12,500 nucleotides of DNA from the NCBI GenBank assembly GCA_014634225.1, contig BLFN01000204.1:807830-820329 (forward strand), in the 5' to 3' direction. The stretch's first letter is position 1. Every line of letters begins with the position of its first letter. Below, piece by piece: positions 1 through 7,278 of this stretch. This stretch comes from Acropora yongei. Its lineage: Eukaryota; Cnidaria; Anthozoa; Scleractinia; Acroporidae. The translations under genes were made by a program, and so were the position numbers. A model generated the notes under the pieces. The model did not search any database. It was not told the origin of the DNA and worked only from the letters and a program-made list of their open reading frames with translations.

Positions 1-106
1 GGTTTAGCAGCGAGTAAGAGAACTCGTCCACAGAGTTGGCCAATTTTGTGAACTCTTCCTCGTCTGGTCCTTTTTTGTCTGCTCTCACACGCAGCTCAGA
101 GCTTGC
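1..106 (-). CDS. Third visible exon of a minus-strand gene, running off the left edge
   Basis: Read on the minus strand, a strong acceptor (a long pyrimidine run ending in tcag, 107-130) opens a frame with no stop to the window edge: 35 codons plus one base. The product is charged and looks like real protein, starting ASSELRVRADKKGPDEEE and continuing FTKLANSVDEFSYSLLN. The exon begins in phase 0, and the exon at 1643-1761 ends in phase 0, so the two join without breaking a codon. The family is not identified. The acidic stretch followed by an F-x2-LA-x3-(E/D)F pattern after an ankyrin-like segment loosely recalls the N-terminal halves of TRP-type channels, but that is speculation. The intron before it (107-1642) is filled with mobile elements. 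Confidence 0.6.
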
Positions 107-291
107 CTGACAATGCAAAAGGAGGGGCCAAGCCTGTGATCATCATTCACCTCGCAAACAAATGGCGTATAATATATGTAAAAAAATAGGTGTAAAATTT
201 TTAAGAGCGTATTTGCCTGCGTATCTACGTGATGAGATTAATTCTTTCCGTTTGCTCAAAGAGGCTAAATCAGGCGTGAAAATTGTAAAAT

Positions 292-1203
292 CGTTTCAGA
301 GGTGTTGTTGTCTTTGCGTGTGACCGTGGCTTGGTACATGGTTGAAGTTTGGAGGCAGTTGCCGCTGAGTCGGCATGTATGTTTTTGTCGGCAGTTGCAT
401 GATTTAATTTCTTGCTGTTGTCACTCATGGTTATGTTGCTGTTAATATGCGCTTGTTGTGGTTTAGTCTCCTTCGCAGCCGTCTTTAGGGATGTCACGCA
501 ACGCTCCCCCGAAAGGGGGCGTTGCGTGACATCCCGAAAGACGGCTTTGAAGGAGAGTAGTTGTGGTTGTGTATGATCTGTTTCGTACTGTTCATGCAGC
601 TGTTATTAATCTTGACGGTGTTTCATTGTCGAATAATTTACTGAGCTTGTGGTCTTTAGGGAAGCATTTGCTTACTAAGGGTAGGACTCGTTGGCCGATG
701 TTTGACCTGACGTTTGTTCTAAATGGAGAGTTACACCAGAGGATCTCGTTCCTCTGTCTGTTCTTTCTCTCGTTTGTCTTTCTGGCACGGATCTGCGGCT
801 TGGTCACACGTGGCTTTGTCGGATGAGAGGTTCGAGAGGCGTTTTTTTGACTCCTGCTGGTATGTTTTTTATAGTGTTGGTTGGGTGTTGCTTTCGCGGT
901 GGATGTATTGGAGTGTAGTGTTGGGGTTTGTGTAGAGTTGGTACGAGTTCTTATTTAGGTTGAATGTGACATCCAGAAAGTTAACAACTTGTTTGTTGGC
1001 TTCGATGGTAATGCATAGTTCGTTTTCTTTGAATATGCGACAGTTTCTGTTGCTCTAGGGAAGGTGTCTGTAATAGCTAAACAATCTTCTCTATAAAGTC
1101 CTAAGTTTTGTCCAAATTGAGCCTGGGATTGGGAAAGAAGGAAGCAGCCTACCAATTCACACGTTTTGGCGCCACCATAGCTGCCCATAATGACGTCTCA
1201 CCG
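292..1203 (-). mobile_element. Decayed Penelope-like retroelement: reverse transcriptase palm, thumb and linker
   Basis: On the minus strand, 1188-1040 reads MGSYGGAKTCELVG and then GLYREDCLA. This matches the (F)MGSYDGAETCELVG...GLYRDDGLA block I recall from cnidarian Penelope-type ORFs. After a frameshift near 1040 the reading continues as FKENELCITIEANK and NFLDVTFNL, the stretch that follows the active site. The region 580-800 gives NEILWCNSPF, NIGQRVLPLV and FPKDHKLSKLF, from the downstream thumb/linker. From about 455 to 292 it gives CRLSGNCLQ and YQATVTRKDNNTSET. The similarity stops at 292, exactly where the C-terminal GIY-YIG endonuclease should begin. The active box (1084-1095) is YRED instead of YRDD. 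Stops, frameshifts and an internal 96-bp insertion make it dead. It lies in a host intron on the same strand as the gene. The strong G+T bias of the plus strand from 560 to 960 is simply the complement of this A/C-rich coding strand. Confidence 0.75.
464..559. mobile_element. 96-bp fold-back MITE with 9-bp target-site duplication (Mutator-like size)
   Basis: The element is almost entirely one inverted repeat: arms from about 464 and from 559 fold around a gaaa loop near 511-514, with few mismatches. The ends read TAGTCTCCTTC and, on the other strand, TACTCTCCTTC. The 9-bp sequence gttgtggtt lies directly on both sides (455-463 and 560-568). Removing the element and one repeat copy rejoins the Penelope coding strand as TKQIIHNHNKRIL, the order expected for that family, which supports these borders. 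A 9-bp duplication with long inverted ends fits MULE-derived elements. No transposase is encoded. I recall similar 'gtcacgcaacgc' palindromes as abundant in coral genomes (not searched). Confidence 0.75.
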
Positions 1204-1289
1204 TAAGGGTGTAACCACTTAGGGTGTCCAGGATCCTTCAGGTGTTAAATTGAAATTTTCCGACTAGCATCCGGGCTTTTCTCGAATGA

Positions 1290-1600
1290 GATTGTAAAAT
1301 GTAAAAATGTAAACTTATTTATAATGGTCATGCACTTATAGCTATTCAAGCACTAAGCTTAGCTAGTTTACGGGCATGTCACTGAAACAAAGGAAACAAA
1401 TATTTCAAATAAAGGTAAAGTTCAAAATCTGAACCAAGCACAGGGGCAGACCAGTTGGCTATTTGCAAAGCGCGACCGCGGATCTGAACTCGAGACTACC
1501 GAGGAACAAATTCGCTTGTAGCAGGCACGTGGAGGCTCCGGATTCTAACATCGGCGTACAACTCGGCCACGCTGTCTCCTAAAGCTGTCCCGATTCACGT
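1290..1600 (-). mobile_element. tRNA-derived SINE, degenerate
   Basis: On the minus strand, GTGGCCGAGT (1570-1561) resembles the A box of a Ser/Leu-type tRNA head. About 80 nt downstream, GAGTTCAGATCC (1491-1480) resembles a B box (GTTCRANNC) with one deviation. These are the two internal RNA polymerase III promoter elements. They are followed by a non-tRNA body through the tract rich in 'gccaactgg' (about 1453-1462) and an AT-rich 3' part to roughly 1290. The outer limits are estimates because I could not find a target-site duplication. It lies in the same intron as the Penelope remnant. It is not a tRNA gene, since the stems do not close. Confidence 0.5.
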
Positions 1601-1642
1601 CCTCTGCCTTGTCAACTGGGGCTCTACATATCAAATACATAC

Positions 1643-1761
1643 CTGCATTGCCATATACAATGTGTTGGTCTTGCATTTTGTTAAAGCTCGTGGGTTAAGT
1701 TTGTCCGTTATTTTTTCCACATCCCCATTCTTGATCGTAGCCATTAGACGATCCTCGAAAT
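1643..1761 (-). CDS. Second visible exon of the minus-strand gene, ankyrin-like segment
   Basis: The minus strand shows a clean acceptor (tctattcttttttag) and a consensus donor (CAG|GTATGT) around a 119-bp exon. It starts with two bases, which complete the codon left by the previous exon (G+AT = Asp), and ends in phase 0. The 39 codons include FEDRLMATIKNGDVEKITDK and, after a short link, TNTLYMAMQ. The spacing of 'LM-x-A/T-I-x-NGDVE-x-I' and the closing 'TNTLYMAMQ' resembles the helix starts of ankyrin repeats (A-x-x-NGDVE, then TxLHxA). Only one such unit is visible, so an ankyrin assignment is tentative. The reading depends on splice logic and protein-like composition; no transcript was seen. 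Confidence 0.6.
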
Positions 1762-2105
1762 CTAAAAAAGAATAGAGAGAGTCTTGGACCTCATCATTGC
1801 TTTAAAAATAGCCAGAAAAGAGTGTATTTTTACACTTGGATGTACGCTGACGATGACAGTCACCCGAGGAAGTTTATTGCAAAACGCTTTAGCAGAAAAG
1901 TGTGACACGGTAAAACTTTCAGTAACTCAACGCTAGTGAGGACATAATTATTTGAACGGAAACCACGAGCTTGTTTTACTCCAACGTCTATTGTAGAACA
2001 TCTTACTGTAAGGTTGCCTATATTATTTTTTAATCAGGACTCTTGAAAGTTATTATAATAACTTAAAATTCTTAAACGTCTGGAATTGGTAACTTAACAT
2101 ATGTA

Positions 2106-2168
2106 AAAGAAGAAAGGAAGTCAAGAGCTTTCATCGCAGTAGATTTTCCAATTTAAGCAATAGGAAGA

Positions 2169-2199
<31 letters not shown>

Positions 2200-2203
2200 T
2201 TGG

Positions 2204-2259
<56 letters not shown>

Positions 2260-2305
2260 ACAACCACAGTAGATATCGATACAATATGAATTTCATTTAT
2301 ATTCC
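2106..2305. mobile_element. 200-bp insertion with 14-bp target-site duplication, built around a 120-bp palindrome
   Basis: The 14-mer acttaacatatgta lies immediately before (2092-2105) and after (2306-2319) the insertion. The paralogous copy of the same intron shows a single acttcacatattta (2958-2971), which is an internal empty site proving the insertion. A duplication of about 14 bp points to target-primed retrotransposition rather than cut-and-paste. Inside, 2139-2258 is an almost perfect loop-less palindrome, flanked by a purine-rich left part and an AT-rich right part. The arm sequence ('aagaagcctgaaaaat') resembles the tail of a SINE-like family I remember from corals, which suggests two inverted copies joined head to head. 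Confidence 0.8.
2139..2258. repeat. Near-perfect loop-less 120-bp palindrome
   Basis: The centre of symmetry lies between 2198 and 2199 (aac|gtt). Pairing i with 4397-i matches at 55 of 60 positions; I checked each pair by eye. Mismatched pairs are 2142/2255, 2162/2235, 2168/2229, 2188/2209 and 2194/2203, the last being a G-T wobble in RNA. There is no unpaired loop. Such a structure can extrude as a cruciform or fold as a long RNA hairpin. Confidence 0.9.
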
Positions 2306-2659
2306 ACTTAACATATGTATTAAGAACTTTTCAGACCCTAATGACCAAAAACCTTACAACGTGCAGCCTCCTTAAAAGCTCTATTGCATCAGTATGACGT
2401 ATAGTGGTCATTAGATTATTAGCTAATTTGTGTTTTATTGGAACAAAGCTCGAAAAATTGCCGGGATGATCAGTGACATCAATTTTATGTAAAGAGAAAT
2501 ACATTATATTTTTATTGCCTAAAATTTCGGAGGTCTTTGACAACTTTACATGGTTAACAAGTAACGAATCATCATTTACTATTTCTCTTGTTTGCATCTT
2601 GTTACCCTGAACAAGCCAATATTCAATAAGGCTTGCAGGAAAAATCGATATCAATGTAC

Positions 2660-2771
2660 CTTTTTTCTCTTTCTCCTCTAGATCTTTCGCTTTGGCTTCT
2701 TTCTTTTTGGCTTCATCTTGATCATCATTTGACAATTCTTGTAAAGTCATTCCACTTTCTGATTCTTCCAT
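2660..2771 (-). CDS. First visible coding exon of the minus-strand gene
   Basis: From ATG at 2771 (context gacaATGG) the minus strand encodes 37 codons plus one base, then a donor (AAAAAAG|GTACAT). The product begins MEESESGMTLQELSNDD and is then a run rich in lysine, glutamate and alanine, probably a short helix or coiled coil. The leftover G joins AT of the next exon to make Asp. An in-frame ATG at 2858 would add 29 residues. I prefer 2771 because 2798-2858 belongs to duplicated intron sequence and its other copy has ATA there. A possible acceptor, gcgtttctag at 2791-2800, would make the exon 2660-2790. The first coding exon of the gene may lie here or further upstream. Confidence 0.6.
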
Positions 2772-2797
2772 TGTCTTCACTGACTTCTCTCTAGAAA

Positions 2798-3319
2798 CGC
2801 CAGTGGGGACATAATTATATGAACGGAAACGACCAGCTTGTCTTACTCCAACGTCCATTGTGGAACATCTTCCTGTATGGTTGTCTGTATTTTTTTTAAT
2901 CAGGACTTTTGGAAGTTATTAGAATAACTTAAAATTCTTAAACGTCTGGCATTGGTCACTTCACATATTTATTAACAACTTTTTAGTCCCAAATGACCAA
3001 AAACCTTAGAACGTGCAGCCTCCTTAAAAGCTATAGTGCATAAGTATGATGCATAGTTGTCATTAGATTATTAGCTAATTTGTGTTTTATTGGAACAAAG
3101 CTCGAAAAATTACCGGGATAATCAGTGACATCAATTTTATGTAAAGAGAAATACTAGTACCTAAATTTTCGGAGGTCTTTGACAACTATAAATGGTCAAC
3201 AAGTAACGAATCATTATTTACTATTTCTGTTGTTTGCATCTTGTTACCCTGAAGAAGCCAATATTCAATAAGGCTTGCAGGAAATCGATATCAATGTACC
3301 TCCTCTCTCTTTCTCCTCT
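2798..3319 (-). repeat. Tandem duplication, outer copy: intron plus the last 20 bp of a lost exon
   Basis: This matches 1929-2679 without the 200-bp insertion. It has its own indels, including a deletion near 3156-3160 and loss of two bases near 3283. The end at 3300-3319 retains the exon tail and donor (minus strand ...GAGAAAGAGAGAGGAG|GTACATTG). The exon that should continue upstream is missing: homology stops at 3319, where telomere-type repeats begin. The remaining exon stub would not splice in frame into the exon at 2790-2660, so this copy is non-functional. Confidence 0.8.
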
Positions 3320-3340
3320 TTAGGGTTAGGGTTAGGGTTA
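3320..3340 (+). repeat. Interstitial telomeric repeat, (TTAGGG)3 plus TTA
   Basis: There are three uninterrupted TTAGGG units and a partial fourth, the telomere repeat used by cnidarians and most other animals. It sits exactly at the end of the duplicated gene segment and immediately before the LINE remnant. The TTAGGG strand points rightward, the direction a cap would take if the left-hand DNA had once been a broken end. Confidence 0.9.
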
Positions 3341-3342
3341 AT

Positions 3343-4936
3343 TAATATGTGGAAATGGGGTGCCTGTCCTTATTAGGAAAGATCCAAATCCGGAAAATAT
3401 TTGCAAATGCTAAAATTATGTAAAGAGAATCGGTTATACCTCTTTCCAAAGAACTTATTAAAGAGGCAAATTCTGTTACTTATGAATTAATTTGGAATTG
3501 GAAACGCCATGCCTTAATATCCGATATTAAAAATGGTGGATTAAGGATGCTAAATAATTTATCGAATCTTTGATTAAAGCTAAGCGGGTCATGTGAAATC
3601 AGTTTTGCAAGACTACCCAAGCTCGTGGAAAATCATTCTTGGAAAAATTCTCTCATTAGTTGGGGGACGTTTTCTTTTATAATGGTATTTCGAGACGGCT
3701 AAATTAAAAATCTCCTTACCAGCTTACTACACCGGACTCGAATGTCCAGATGCTTTGTCCAAACTAAACAGGAAAACACCCAGCTCTTCTAACAAAGTGA
3801 TTAATGAAATTATCTGGAGCAATAGCTTTCTTTGCAGTGGCAACTTGTCCTTATATAAAGATGATATGATTAAATTAGGATTCCTTATGATAGGTGACGT
3901 TGTGCGGGCAATAACTCGTTTTAACGCGTACGGCACCTCACTGTTATCTCAGTCCTGAACGAAATTTCTTTTAATGAGCGTTATCGATTTCTTTCCCGCT
4001 GAATGGCGCGCCTTTGCTAAATCTTTCATAGATTCGTTGATTGAAGAAATTCCAAATGATCCCTAAAGTGGATTAAGAAACGGAAACTCAGCTTCAATCC
4101 TCGACATCTCCTTTAAACACATCTATGACCTCTTTTTTGGGAAGAAGCAAATTCCATCCACTGCAAAAAGGAAACTAAGAGATAAATACCCTGATATAAA
4201 TGTGGAATAGGATAAAGTCTCTTTGCCTTTCCGTTCAACTTTGGAATCGAAGACTGGAGAGTTTCAATGGAAAATTTTGAATTGTATTGTCTTTACAAAC
4301 GGAAAACTTTACCGATTTAATTTGGCTTAGTTGCTTCCCCTAGTTCAGTGCACCTTTTGTCAAGAAACTGCAGAATCCATGGAGCATTTACCCCTTTCCT
4401 GCAAAATATCCTCTGAATTCTGGAAACATGTTTTATACAGATTAAACTGATTTATAGAATGAACTTCAAATTGCCACAGGAAAAAATAAGCTTTCACAAC
4501 ATTTTACTAAGTGGAGAAAACTTGTTTAAGTATTGACCTACGAAGAAATGGTGGTGGAAAGAACATAAAAAACATCAGTAAGTTAAAGAACAGGTATACT
4601 TTTGTTTGTTTCTTTAGCAGCTTGTAATATATGTCTTATTTTAATTGAACTAAGTGAATTTGTTTTCTGTTGTTGTAGGTAACGTAGTATGATTAGTACT
4701 ACATGTATACAGTAATTGGTTCACTGTATGTAATGTACCGCAAGTAGTTTATTGTATTTAACGTGTTGTAAGTTTGTTGTAAGTATTATATTGTAATTAT
4801 GTATAGCAAGTAGGTTTTTTGTAAGTAATTTATTGTGATAGTTCATTCTGTGTAAGATATCGTTAAGCATCAGGAATGAAATTGTAACATATTATTTATA
4901 AAATGTAGTAAAAAAATAAAATATATTAAAAAAAAT
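3343..4936 (+). mobile_element. 5'-truncated, dead LINE (L1/Tx1-like) with zinc-knuckle C-terminus and A-rich tail
   Basis: Plus-strand frames, broken by stops and shifts, give pieces of the region after the reverse transcriptase: W-x-W-G near 3350, PLSKELIKEAN (about 3445), KRHALISDIKNGGLRML (about 3500), an open stretch at 3755-3958 (EIIWSNSFL, LYKDDMIKLGFLMIGDV), LNCIVFTNGKLYRF (about 4275) and the closing C-x2-C-x8-H-x4-C box with trailing FW (4349-4435). These are the usual C-terminal modules of L1/Tx1-type ORF2. The endonuclease and most of the RT are absent. An AT-rich 3' untranslated part with imperfect repeats of gtaagta/tttattgta follows, ending in an A-rich tail at about 4900-4936. 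I found no target-site duplication, and the 5' end abuts the telomeric repeats. Confidence 0.8.
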
Positions 4937-6035
4937 GACTTTATGAAACATTATAGTTTCAAGTATCTAGTTCCCTTTCGGATAATTATCAGCTCTGCTT
5001 CCCTCATTGTCGTGCATTTTCATTGGCCAGTTGAAAGAGAAGCCGTCAGAAAGTTGTTGATAATAGCGCACGTAGTGGCAAAAGAACAAAACATGATTAC
5101 CATTATTTAGCATAACTTTGTATACCAAATGATTCAGGTGTCAGGAAAACAGGGAATGCAAAATAGAGCCAAGAGAAAATTGAAATAGACGGATATAGTC
5201 TTAGCTTCTTTATCACGTACAAACCAGTTTCAAACTGTTTGTGGTTACAGATCAAAACTAATCAATTCAGTTCTATTATGCATACTGAGATACAATAAAA
5301 AAAGTGTTTGCTATGGCTTTGTTAATCATCACACTTTCTGTCCTTTGAAAAATTCCTGATTGGTTTCTATGCTGAAAGCAGCTTCTTTTAGGCGTTTGGC
5401 TGGTTGTGCAGCAATGCGAAAAATAGCGAGAGATAACCTTCGAGAGGAACTCTTTATTTTTCACTGGTCTTTTTTCGCCCAGCACAACATCTTGTCCATT
5501 TGAACATCTTGTCTACTTGAACAATGAAAATGTACGTCAAAGAAGCGTTTGGGTCAGTTTTGACTTTATGCCATTACTGGTGCCTTTGCAATAGCATCAT
5601 ACCCGCGACCTGTCCTATTCAGACTTCTCTATAATACGTAGGCTTTGTTTCGTCTTTTCATCCAACTGTGATTAAAATCGTCTTCAGCTAGATAAGAAAT
5701 TTGCTGTAGTTATTCTGTACGACCTTTTTGTGAATTAAAGCGCAACAGTACTAGTAGTTGTATGCGCTGATTCAGATCCAAAACCTCGATTCAAAGTTCG
5801 CCTAAATTAGGGTTGAAATAATGAGACGCAGGTCACGAACGCACATGAGGGCAACTTGCAGCATGGCAACGCTGGCAATAATGGAAGCGGGTACCCGTAA
5901 TTTGATCTGGAACAACACAGCACGAAAAAGAGTATAACGTGAAAGAAGTCGTGAAATTTTAAGCACATAACCCTAGCTTGAAACCCTTGGAGCGCATCAA
6001 CACGCCTCGAAAAGCCCCGCTTTGTTCTTTTTGCA
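4937..6035. other. No recognisable feature
   Basis: Open frames here are short (at most about 80 codons), have unremarkable composition and lack convincing paired splice sites. I recognise no repeat family, tRNA-like promoter or inverted repeat longer than about 10 bp. It could be intergenic sequence or intron of a gene lying elsewhere. Confidence 0.4.
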
Positions 6036-6087
6036 CTGAGATCGTTCATTCACTTTGCATAGAACAATGGTGAATGAACGATCTCAG
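6036..6087. repeat. Perfect 18-bp inverted repeat with 16-nt loop
   Basis: ctgagatcgttcattcac (6036-6053) and its exact reverse complement (6070-6087) flank a 16-nt spacer. No terminal duplication is seen and it is not part of a recognisable larger element. It could be a hairpin in a transcript from either strand, a miniature-element relic or a chance product of local inversion. Confidence 0.8.
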
Positions 6088-6236
6088 AAAGAGCATCAAC
6101 AAGTCAATCTTTTTTTTCCTTCAAGGAAAGAAACGTCAAAGTTTGCAAGAATGTAAACGATATTTTCGTTAATTATTTTCCGAACCGCGCGCTTTTAATG
6201 CAGAAAATTTCTTAGGGAGGAAGAAAGAAAACTCGA

Positions 6237-6405
6237 CGCGCTCTTTCAACGCAAGAATTAAGTTTCAAGATTGTTTTCTTTTTTAACCCTCGCGCTTGAA
6301 CGCAAAGTTTTTTTTTTCGCGAGAATACTCAAGACGCTTTCGATCTCGCGCTTGAACGACGCAATATTTCTCCAATCCTTTAGTGAGTTGTGTAACGCTT
6401 GAACG
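6237..6405. repeat. Spaced repeats of a gcttgaacg motif
   Basis: The 9-mer gcttgaacg occurs at 6294-6302, 6350-6358 and 6397-6405, twice preceded by ctcgc. A looser relative (cgcgctctttcaacgc) lies near 6237. Spacing is about 56, 56 and 47 bp, with T- and A-rich filler between. This looks like a decayed minisatellite or a cluster of sites. The rest of 6088-6460 shows nothing else, apart from attaaa on the minus strand at 6199-6194, which could serve as a weak poly(A) signal for the exon ending at 6461. Confidence 0.45.
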
Positions 6406-6460
6406 AAGAATAAATTCAGTACACATCAAATTTGACTAACCATTTACGACCTTTAGGTTT

Positions 6461-6865
6461 TTAGAACAAACCTGAACTCGAGGAATCGTTATATCTGTTC
6501 TTTAAGGAAAGTGTTCCAACTCCGTACGCTGGAACGAAGCTGTGTTTAGCTGTAAAGTAAATTTGGCTTGGATTAGAAACAGAATCTGCTGGGGTAGTAG
6601 GAGAGTGAATGAAAATGACAAAGGTGGAAGGTGGATCATATAAAGACAAGCAACCAATCACAAACAAGATGACCGCATCGCCATAAATAATCCATTTTGC
6701 GATTGGTGCATATTTAATGATTGAGAAGTCATCATGTAGTAAAACCGTTGACATAAAGACAAGAGCCCAAATTGGACGAAAAATACAATATGAAATTAAT
6801 ATGATGCCAACAAAAGGTATCCATTTGGGAAAATCGCTAATATACTGATTCAAAAGCGACGCTTG
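6461..6865 (-). CDS. Candidate terminal exon of a membrane protein gene
   Basis: The minus strand is open for 193 codons (7042-6461). Inside it is an acceptor with a good pyrimidine tract (tcattgtcttttttccag) directly before 6865, so I take the exon as 6865 to the TAA at 6461: 134 residues. It starts QASLLNQYISDFPKW. Residues about 15-43 and 58-76 are long hydrophobic segments, likely membrane-spanning, and the last 45 residues are a polar Ser/Pro/Asn-rich tail. The YP/FP-x-W-x4-G...P-x-W/YA spacing of the first segment vaguely recalls the last helix of SLC6-type transporters, but I do not claim that family. No upstream exon with matching phase could be confirmed. It is transcribed in the same direction as the ankyrin-like gene and lies upstream of it. 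It could also be a chance open frame. Confidence 0.35.
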   Translation of the reverse strand, partial: QASLLNQYISDFPKWIPFVGIILISYCIFRPIWALVFMSTVLLHDDFSIIKYAPIAKWIIYGDAVILFVIGCLSLYDPPSTFVIFIHSPTTPADSVSNPSQIYFTAKHSFVPAYGVGTLSLKNRYNDSSSSGLF

Positions 6866-7138
6866 CTGGAAAAAAGACAATGAGCGGGAACATGAAATAC
6901 CACGTGGGATGACGTGCCAAACGCCGACAACACGAACCTCGTGTCGTAAGCTCCTTGTTGGCTGATCCGACACCTTCCGGGCGGCAACGAGAGAGACGAG
7001 AGTTTCCTTTTTCAGTACAAAGATTGTTAAATTTATTAACATTATTTCTTATAAACTTTACCTCTCATTTGGGGAAGGGAAATCCATTTTATCATTATTA
7101 TATAAAATATAGATTGAGCCAAACCTAAACGCGGAGCT
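6866..7138. other. No recognisable feature
   Basis: If the exon at 6461-6865 is real, this is the intron before it. The minus frame continues open to 7042, but its composition is arginine/valine-rich and unconvincing. An AT-rich stretch is at 7077-7118. Confidence 0.35.
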
Positions 7139-7190
7139 CCTGGGCCGGGTTGTTCAAGACCCGATTAAGCTAACCCAGGATAAGCGAGAA
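7139..7190. repeat. Fragment of a dispersed repeat (cctggg...cccagg)
   Basis: CCTGGGccgggttgttcaa and taaCCCAGG form short inverted ends around a core. I remember near-identical 'gggttgttcaaagcccgattagcgctaacccagg' type sequences as very common in coral and other marine invertebrate DNA. The fragment may extend rightward to about 7260, but I cannot fix the end. Confidence 0.4.
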
Positions 7191-7278
7191 TTTTCATTTT
7201 GAGTTTTGTAACTTTACGCTGAGGTTTTCAAGAAGATCTTTCAATAGACTTCTTTAAACTTGTAGATTTTGCTTTCAG

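Larger units (their letters stand above)
1762..2659 (-). other. Intron between the first and second visible exons
   Basis: This is bounded on the minus strand by G|GTACAT at its start and tttttttag at its end. Most of it (1929-2659) is also present as a second copy upstream of the first exon (2798-3300). The copy here is longer because of an inserted 200-bp element at 2106-2305. One frame of the minus strand stays open from the first exon into this intron as far as 2331. The homologous copy is broken there by indels, and I read this as fortuitous read-through rather than coding sequence. No feature is visible at 1762-1928. Confidence 0.5.
1929..2659 (-). repeat. Tandem duplication, inner copy (intron part)
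   Basis: After removing the insertion at 2106-2305 (plus one 14-bp duplicate), this segment aligns base for base with 2798-3300. Shared landmarks are 'gaacggaaac' (1955-1964; 2820-2829), 'acttaaaattcttaaacgtc' and 'gtgcagcctccttaaaagct'. Differences are scattered substitutions and small indels, so the duplication is not recent. In gene orientation the duplicated unit is the first exon plus most of its following intron. Confidence 0.85.

Noticed and set aside
560..960. Extreme G+T bias of the plus strand (about 80% at 841-960) suggested an unusual structural region.
   Set aside because: It is explained by the A/C-rich coding strand of the Penelope-like remnant on the minus strand.
1480..1570. 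A possible tRNA gene on the minus strand.
   Set aside because: A- and B-box-like sequences are present, but the cloverleaf stems do not pair and the spacing is too long. It fits a SINE head.
2331..2858. A single 175-codon minus-strand open frame taken as one gene.
   Set aside because: Only the middle part (2771-2660) is well supported. The rest is duplicated intron sequence whose other copy has indels and a lost ATG, and a donor with matching phase to the next exon ends the coding part at 2660.
5112..5124. ataactttgtata resembles one arm of a loxP recombination site.
   Set aside because: It has one mismatch, and the second arm is absent at the required spacing. A single 13-bp half-site is expected by chance.
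5807..6049. An 80-codon minus-strand frame beginning in the stem-loop.
   Set aside because: Its composition is unremarkable, rich in Cys/Leu/Phe from pyrimidine tracts, with no paired splice sites.
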